A stretch of DNA of 16,926 bases. Origin: Podochytrium sp. JEL0797. Taxonomy: Eukaryota; Chytridiomycota; Chytridiomycetes; Chytridiales; Chytriomycetaceae. Below the pieces are notes generated by a model. That model was not told the DNA's origin, ran no database searches, and saw only the letters and a list, made by a program, of their open reading frames with translations. The stretch is taken from contig JADGJG010000536.1 of NCBI GenBank assembly GCA_027596195.1, forward strand, positions 1 to 16,926. Reading direction: 5' to 3'. The translations under genes and the position numbers were made by a program. How positions within the stretch are numbered: the first letter of the stretch is position 1; each line of letters starts with the position of its first letter. Below are positions 12,090-16,926 of this stretch, one piece after another.

Positions 12090-13780
12090 TCAAACTCTGC
12101 GCTGCAAAAAAACCGGAAGATCGAGACACCCCAATGCTGTCGTTTCCTTCACCATCAAAGGCGCGGAAGGATCCACGAGAACAAACTTGTACCGACGAAT
12201 GAGATTGGCCATGACGAGTTTCATTTCCATCAGCGCAAGGGATTCACCGGGGCTGTGAAAAGAATGACGCAAACAATGAGTGCCTTGAAAGACCAGAAAA
12301 AATGAAGAAATAACGCTCCTACCATTTGCGAACCCCAGCACCAAACGGCATATGAGCGAACCCTTGTCCCAACGGACCACCAAGACCCTTTGATTCCAAA
12401 AACCTGGAAGGACAAAAGACCAACGGATCCTCCCACATGGCCAATGACACTTGCGTCATCTGAATGGCCACCCAAACTTCCTCCCCCTTCTTCAACACAA
12501 CGTCACCCACAACCACATCTTGAGTCAACTCGCGGATAACAAACTGAGCTGGACTGTGCATTCGAAGCGTCTCGTGAATAGTAGCCTCCAGCAACGGCAG
12601 CTTGTCCAACGCGTCCACGTCTAAAGCGCCACTCAAGCCCACAACGTCTTCGATTTCTTGACACACTTGGTTAGCAATGTCAGGGTTCTTGGCAAGCTCG
12701 TAGACCATGAACGCCATGGTGTTGCTGCTCGTGTCGGTTCCTCCAATGACGGCTTCCTTGACAACCTCAAGTGAATCGTGAAGCCACGTTGGAGACTTGC
12801 TCTGGCACAAGATGGAAGCGAGATCTTCGTCCGAGTTTGACAAGGATGTATTGGATTCGAGCTCGACCGACTTTTGTTGAACCATGTCCATGAGGAGCGC
12901 GTCCAAATCGTGCGTCGTCTGGCGGTGCTTTGCGGCAATGCCAATGGCTCCCGGAACGTAGTTGTACACAATCGGAGGGGCCGTTAAAAAGAACATGATG
13001 GCTTCAAAATAGCCGTGAATGAGAGTCAAGATTTGGTCAGGCGGCTGATGCGTGTCGAGCAAGCCCGACAAATAACTCTCCGCGGCTTGGCGTTTGTTTG
13101 AAAACACAATGTCGATAATTACGTCCAACGAGATGGATCCAAACAGCACATTGGCGAGGAGGGGTGTGTTGGATTCGTCGAGTTGGTCGAGGAGGGTATA
13201 CACCGGCCCCATGTATTCATTGATTTTGGGAGCGAGGGTGCGGATGAAGCGTGGGCGACCAAGGCTTTCGATGAGAAGCTTGCGGTTGTATTTCCAGGAC
13301 TCGAGATGGGCGTTGAAGAGGATTCCCTTCGCGAACAGGTTCACCTGTTTCAAGGCTTTTTTCATAATCAACACACATTCGATCGAATCTTCAAGCAATA
13401 AAAAGGAATCACATACCTTCTGGATCCGCATATCTTTTGTTCAACTGACTGTTTGTGAAAATCGAGCGGACTGCACTGCCACGTACAACGTAGATGATCT
13501 TGCCGAGCACGTTGGCCTCCACAATGTCGCAGTCCTTGCCTTCAAATGCAAGCGGGAAGAAGACTCTTGTGCCTTTCATGACAGCGAGCAAATGGCCAAT
13601 GATGGGAAACCCATTCGCAGCAACAGGTGGAGATCCTGTCATGGTATCAGAGATGTGAGAATGGCAAGGGAAGGAAACCACACAGAACAAACCCTTTGTC
13701 CTTGCGGTCTTGTGCAGGAGAATCCACAGGGTCGAGAAGAAGACGAGAGTTCCCGCAGCGGCAAGTTCGAATGCATGCAT
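12090..13780 (-). CDS. Cytochrome P450, 4 exons, 500 aa
   Basis: Exons: 13780-13693, 13635-13417, 13355-12323, 12252-12090 (1503 nt). Introns are 57, 61 and 70 nt. The N-terminus has one membrane anchor (about residues 5-22, GTLVFFSTLWILL), then the Pro-rich hinge GSPPVAANGFPIIGHL. Later motifs: GILFNAHLESWKYNRKLL (helix C region), I-helix GGTDTSSNTM (about 315), ETLR (the ExxR motif, HETLRMHSP), CPSRFLES (PERF-like), and the haem loop FGAGVRKCPGES whose Cys codon is split TG|C by the last intron. All hallmark residues are present. Likely an ER-bound monooxygenase needing P450 reductase; CYP family and substrate not assignable. The second acceptor (AAAAAAG|CC at 13356) is weak but is the AG I found that keeps frame with a normal intron length. 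Intron 1 is a multiple of three without stops and may be retained. A truncated paralogue lies at 15938-16566. Confidence 0.93.
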
Positions 13781-13920
13781 TTTGTATGAGATTTTTTTTT
13801 GATTTTCAAAAAAGTTTTTCTCGTGGTCCTTTGGCTCTGAAGGAAACGTTTGGAGTTGGAACTTGGAATGCCAGCATTTTCGCGTCTTAACTCGATATAA
13901 TGTGTGTTAGTAAGCAATTT
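13781..13920. promoter_or_regulatory. P450 5' flank
   Basis: This 140-bp interval lies between the P450 start and the lipB remnant and should contain its core promoter. A poly-T/A-rich block at 13790-13816 is the only obvious element. It does not resemble the 5' flank of the P450 pseudogene. Confidence 0.35.
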
Positions 13921-14085
13921 TTGTTGCATGGGGGTTGGTTGCCAGCAGGAGTTTACGAGTTGCAACTGTGGAATGGGTTAACGGCTGCGGAAAATATTGT
14001 TGACATGGCTATTCCTGCGGTAACGATATAATTCATGTAATCGTTTTTTTTTTTAGATATGATACCGGGGAGAGAGTGGGCATTG
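13921..14085 (+). pseudogene. lipB remnant (part of last exon)
   Basis: The plus strand aligns with the intact lipB last exon at about 10745-10912. GGGTTGGTTG, then ACTGTGGAATGGG, ACGGCT, GACATGGC.ATTCC and CGGTAACGA recur in order with scattered substitutions, and later GATATGATACCG matches GAGATGATACCG. In-frame stops (GTAACGATATAA, CATGTAA) and a T-run insertion break it. Same orientation as lipB. It marks the left end of the second duplication unit. Confidence 0.85.
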
Positions 14086-14463
14086 CCGCGAGTTACTCTT
14101 CACGGCGACGGCAGCGTAGCGTGCTTCACTTGCATTGCGATCAAAAGAAGTCTTCTTATCGCGTACCGTTACTGTTCTGTCGAGGTATCTCGGCGAGCGG
14201 GAGCGAACTGGAAAACTGTGGTGGGGTGACTGATGGCTGAAAACTCCGGAGCATTAGCGGGATCTTTGCGACTGGTGATGGGAGGGACAGGAAAGTATAA
14301 TTGTTGGGAATGCGCTAAGAAAAACCAGAGACAGAGAATGGGAGGCGACCAACTCCCAGCATTTACATTCCCCCGCATTTTATTCCAAAATAATTCATCG
14401 CTATAAGCGCGGTATATTTGATTCTTTTTAGTTTTACAAAATATAGTTGCAAACTCAAGTAAC
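14086..14463. other. Spacer between lipB remnant and unknown-family copy B
   Basis: About 380 bp with no gene I can support. A minus-strand frame (14525-14169) crosses it and overlaps copy B in another frame; it reads like shadow translation with no recognisable motif. An AT-rich stretch at 14385-14460 is the 3' flank of copy B. Confidence 0.4.
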
Positions 14464-14995
14464 TCAAGGAAAGAGAGAAATATCAGTGAAAAACGCGCCG
14501 CCAACAATCCTGGTCCATTCAACAAACGCGCTCAAAAGTGCCCTCATATCGCATTGCTCCATTTGGCTTCCCACGTTCATTCGCTGACTCATTTCTGATG
14601 AGCATACTTTGGCCACTGGGAACACGAGGGCGAGGCTGGATGCGTCCACGGGATCATTCGCAAGGATCTTGATGGCCAGCTGGCATTCCATTTTCAGCAA
14701 TTTCATTCGCTGGGGGTTCGGGCGCAAGAGGTTGTGGATTTCGTTCTTGTCTTGCTCCGAGAGGTTGTGCCACTCCTCTGTGTCGCAAAAAAACACAAAA
14801 GGGAGTTTACAATACTCACAGAAGAATCAAACTCACCTGTTGGGTATATAACGCAAAAATCCTTTTTTATGGATTATGATCAAGTTTCCTGGGACGCAAG
14901 TGAGAATTCTTTTCAAATGTCCAGCCGCAATATTGTTGATTGGAGAAATAGCCTTGGCTTTGGTTTTTTCCCCTGCAGGTGATGGCGGAAATCTC
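14464..14995 (-). pseudogene. Unknown-family copy B (best-preserved 3' part, broken 5' part)
   Basis: The 3' exon is open from the acceptor near 14781 (GCGACACAG) to the stop at 14464. It reads EEWHNLSEQDKNEIHNLLRP, then ECQLAIKILANDPVDASSLA and ends VEWTRIVGGAFFTDISLFP. A good donor (CAACAG|GTGAGTTTG) stands near 14837. Upstream of it AISPINNIAAGHLKRIL matches copies A and C, but the stretch between this block and the donor is shortened and out of phase with the 3' exon. The repeated SEQDK and DPVDASSLA blocks suggest a soluble helical protein; no catalytic motif, signal peptide or membrane segment is seen. Family not recognised. Possibly a truncated gene still expressed from an internal start, but more likely a pseudogene. 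Confidence 0.6.
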
Positions 14996-15540
14996 TTTTG
15001 GGCTCGAAGGCACTCTGAACCAAAGAAAACTTCTTGAACTTTTCAAAAAGGAAAAACATGAGAAGTATGCAGGAGTTTTTGGGTTGAGTCTGAGGAGGTT
15101 TCGGATCATGTCCTTGTCTTGCTCTGATATGCTGTTTCTCTGTTCTGTATCACAAAAGGAAATCAAAAGGAATTGGTTCATGCCAGTTTGCGATACTCAC
15201 GCAAAAAAACTCACCTGCTGGATATTTTTCGCAAACGTCACAAATAATCTTCCTCATTGATTCGGCCCTTCCGGAACGCGCGCGAGGATTCGTTTCAAAT
15301 ATGCGGCCACGACATTGACGACTGGAGAAATAAGTTTGGGTATGACACCCGTTGGTGGATTTGCTTCCCGGCCCGCGCGCGAGAATTTTGTTCAAATAAT
15401 CTGCCAGAGTTTGTTTTTTTTGACGGCGCTCAAACCCCCTTAAAATCGAGATGGCGCGAATCTCTTTTGGGTTCGGAGGCACTCGAAACCATGATGCAGA
15501 CTGCTTGAATTCTTGAAGAAAAAAGCGTGAGAAGTATGAA
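14996..15540 (-). pseudogene. Unknown-family copy C (5' exons only, in tandem with copy B)
   Basis: Copy C carries LISPVVNVVAAYLKRILARV in one frame and ESMRKIICDVCEKYPAG in another. A donor (GCAG|GTGAGTTTT, about 15215) and an acceptor near 15154 (GTGATACAG) follow, joining in phase to EQRNSISEQDKDMIRNLLRL. It stops matching after the LNP codons, where sequence equivalent to the upstream flank of the repeat restarts (CATACTTCTCA at about 15067, matching about 15539). So B and C form a tandem repeat offset by about 472 bp, with C lacking the 3' part of the family. Confidence 0.6.
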
Positions 15541-15572
15541 GGAAATGTTGAAAACGCTTAAAATTATCATTT

Positions 15573-15720
15573 TCACTTCAAAATTAAAAATTTGCAGCAC
15601 TTAATTACCTCGTCCAGATCGGTTTGACTAACGCTAGTTCCAATCAAAGCAATATCATCAGCGACAGTTTTCCCGTATTCAGAATAGAAAATGTCGTTGC
15701 TGTTTGATGATATTTTAGCA
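15573..15720 (-). pseudogene. Short open segment with a reverse-transcriptase-like ADD motif (weak)
   Basis: The minus strand reads NDIFYSEYGKTVADDIALIG, then TSVSQTDLDEVI and a stop at 15573. ADDIALIG resembles the palm motif of LINE-type reverse transcriptases (usually F/Y-A-D-D-I-x-L). The aromatic residue before ADD is missing and nothing else of a polymerase is visible in about 50 codons. It could be a retroelement scrap inserted between copy C and the ABC remnant, or chance. Confidence 0.25.
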
Positions 15721-15734
15721 AAACAACCGAGACG

Positions 15735-15900
15735 CGGGAAGATCGCAACTTGTATAGCGTCGTCAGGTCTTCATTCTGAAACCATTGGTTGAACACGATT
15801 ATCGTGTTTTTTGAGATGAATGCTTTTGCTGTTGGCCCGAGTACGATGCTCCTGGTGTGTTGCTGGCCGGAGAAGGTTTCCGCAAGATTGTGGGGCAAGC
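15735..15900 (+). pseudogene. ABC transporter C-terminal remnant 2
   Basis: The plus strand matches the end of the intact ABCC gene. CGCGGGAAGATCGC corresponds to the REDFA codons, GGTTGAACACGATTATCG to the H-loop RLNTII codons, and GAGTACGATGCTCCTGGTGT plus TTGCTGGC to EYDAPGVLLA. Stops and frame changes destroy it. It shares TCTGAAACCAT just before the H-loop with remnant 1 but not with the intact gene, showing the two remnants are closest relatives. It ends about 40 bp before the tail of the P450 pseudogene. Confidence 0.8.
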
Positions 15901-15937
15901 AAAAAACCAAATTTCATATTCAAAAACATTCCCACAT

Positions 15938-16566
15938 TCATACTCTGCGCTGCAAAAACACCGGAAGATCCAGACACTCCAACGCCGTCGCTTCCTTGAC
16001 CATCAACGGCGCGGATGAAGCGTGGGCGACCAAGGCTTTCGATGAGAAGCTTGCGGTTGTATTTCCAGGACTCGAGATGGGCGTTGAAGAGGATTCCCTT
16101 CTCGAACAGGTTCACCTGTTTCAAGGCTTTTTTCATAATCAACACACGCGATCGAATCTTCAAGCAATAAAAGGAATCACATACCTTCTGGATCCGCGTA
16201 TCTTTTGTTCAAATTGCTGTTTGTGAAAATCGAGCGGACTGCACTGCCACGCACAACGTAGATTTTTTTGCCGAGCACATTGGCCTCCACAATATCGCAG
16301 TTCTTGCCTTCAAACGCAAGTGGAAAGAATACTCTTGTGCCCTTCATGACAGCGACCAAATGGCCAATGATAGGAAACCCATTTGCAGCCAAAGGCGGGG
16401 ATCCTGTCACCATGGTATCAGAGATGTGAGAATGGCAAGGGAAGGAAACCACACGGAACAAACCCTTGATCGTTGTGGTCTTGTGCAGGAGAATCCACAC
16501 AGTCGAGAAGAAGACGAGAGTTGCCGCAGCAACAACCAAGGGTCCCTTGGCAACAACGATGTCCAT
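15938..16566 (-). pseudogene. Cytochrome P450 pseudogene with large internal deletion
   Basis: Exon 1 (16566-16464) and exon 2 (16403-16185, 219 nt, same length as the parent) are open and encode anchor TLVFFSTVWILLHK and hinge GSPPLAANGFPIIGHL; exon 3 starts at 16126. At 16015-16011 the sequence jumps from RPRFIR to the C-terminal tail, skipping the equivalent of about 12168-13244 of the intact gene. That removes the I-helix, ExxR and haem loop, and the tail is entered out of frame. The parent's stop is still present at 15940-15938, but the fused frame runs on to 15771. No functional P450 can be made; a short membrane-anchored N-terminal peptide is conceivable. Confidence 0.9.
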
Positions 16567-16926
16567 TTTTTTGCGAATTTTCGCCACCTGGGTTGCTCCA
16601 AGGGTTGCTCCTGGGTTCCCCTGTCCCGAATGAAGATTGAAGCGAAGCAAATGCGCTGGAAGAGAAGTCGAATTGCGCTAATGGAAGGAAAATATCTTTA
16701 TTTTGTTCTCGGGTTTATTATTTTACGAGATAGGAGGAGTGATGTTAATTGTTCTCTCTTCTTCCCCCAATCTCATTAAAGCAAATAGTTCAAAAGGGAA
16801 AGCCCAGTGACTTCTCCCGTTGGAACCCAGGGCCCCGCCCTTGCAGTTTTTGGAACCGACAAATGTCGGTGTCGCCGAAATTGGGAATCGAAAAGTGGTC
16901 ATAACTCCACGGCACCGCAAGTCACC
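16567..16926. other. Right-edge region: P450 pseudogene 5' flank and possible start of a plus-strand exon
   Basis: Most of this 360-bp stretch shows nothing assignable. A short direct repeat GGGTTGCTCC occurs twice near 16586-16607. Near the edge, after CGCCCTTGCAG (possible acceptor ending about 16841), one plus frame reads FLEPTNVGVAEIGNRKVVIT and stays open to the window end with protein-like composition. It may be an exon of a gene lying to the right; family not recognised. Confidence 0.25.

Noticed and set aside
11755..12258. 167-codon plus-strand ORF
   Set aside because: It crosses the ABC remnant in the wrong frame and then runs antisense into the P450 last exon; only the nucleotide match to ABCC is meaningful.
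14169..14525. 118-codon minus-strand ORF
   Set aside because: It overlaps copy B in another frame, has no recognisable motif, and its composition looks like shadow translation.
15771..16163. 130-codon minus-strand ORF beginning with P450-like residues
   Set aside because: Its first half reads through an intron and then P450 exon 3; its second half is the out-of-frame P450 tail plus antisense of the ABC remnant. It is a product of the deletion, not a gene.

Overview
The window is nuclear DNA from a filamentous or zoosporic fungus. Every confident gene is split by short GT-AG introns (40 to 82 nt), the GST is of the fungal soluble type, and the set (ABCC transporter, P450, mitochondrial ACAD8-like enzyme, LipB/LIP2 lipoyl ligase) is that of a fungal chromosome. 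An early-diverging (chytrid-like) fungus is my best guess; that placement is inference. I see no bacterial operon structure, tRNA, rRNA or CRISPR.

Layout. 1-380 (-): 5' part of a gene for a secreted Cys-rich protein with a Pro-rich linker, running off the left edge. 594-1364 (+): a two-exon glutathione S-transferase, divergent from it. 1402-1682 (-): a broken piece that may come from an HXXXD-type acyltransferase. 1793-2446 (-): pseudogene copy A of an unrecognised family. 2629-7748 (-): a complete 17-exon ABCC-type transporter; my splice model gives 1385 aa with all phases closing. 8205-9692 (-): a five-exon isobutyryl-CoA dehydrogenase (ACAD8-like, 413 aa). 10050-10971 (+): a three-exon lipoyl(octanoyl) transferase (264 aa), divergent from ACAD8. 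12090-13780 (-): a four-exon cytochrome P450 (500 aa).

The right third is the unusual part. The order lipB(+), unknown-family piece(-), ABC C-terminal piece(+), P450(-) occurs twice in a row. In the first unit (10050-13780) lipB and the P450 are intact. In the second unit (about 13921-16566) lipB is a remnant, the unknown family is present as two tandem degenerate copies (B and C), the ABC piece is a remnant, and the P450 has lost its middle in a 1077-bp deletion with 5-bp homology at the junction. I read this as an old tandem segmental duplication in which each unit decayed differently, with a later near-identical patch between the two P450s.

How the genes may work together: ACAD8 (valine catabolism) and LipB (lipoylation of 2-oxoacid dehydrogenases, including the branched-chain complex just upstream of ACAD8) share a 357-bp divergent promoter interval and both point to mitochondria. 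GST, ABCC transporter and P450 are classic detoxification or secondary-metabolism partners, but co-function here is only suggested by proximity.
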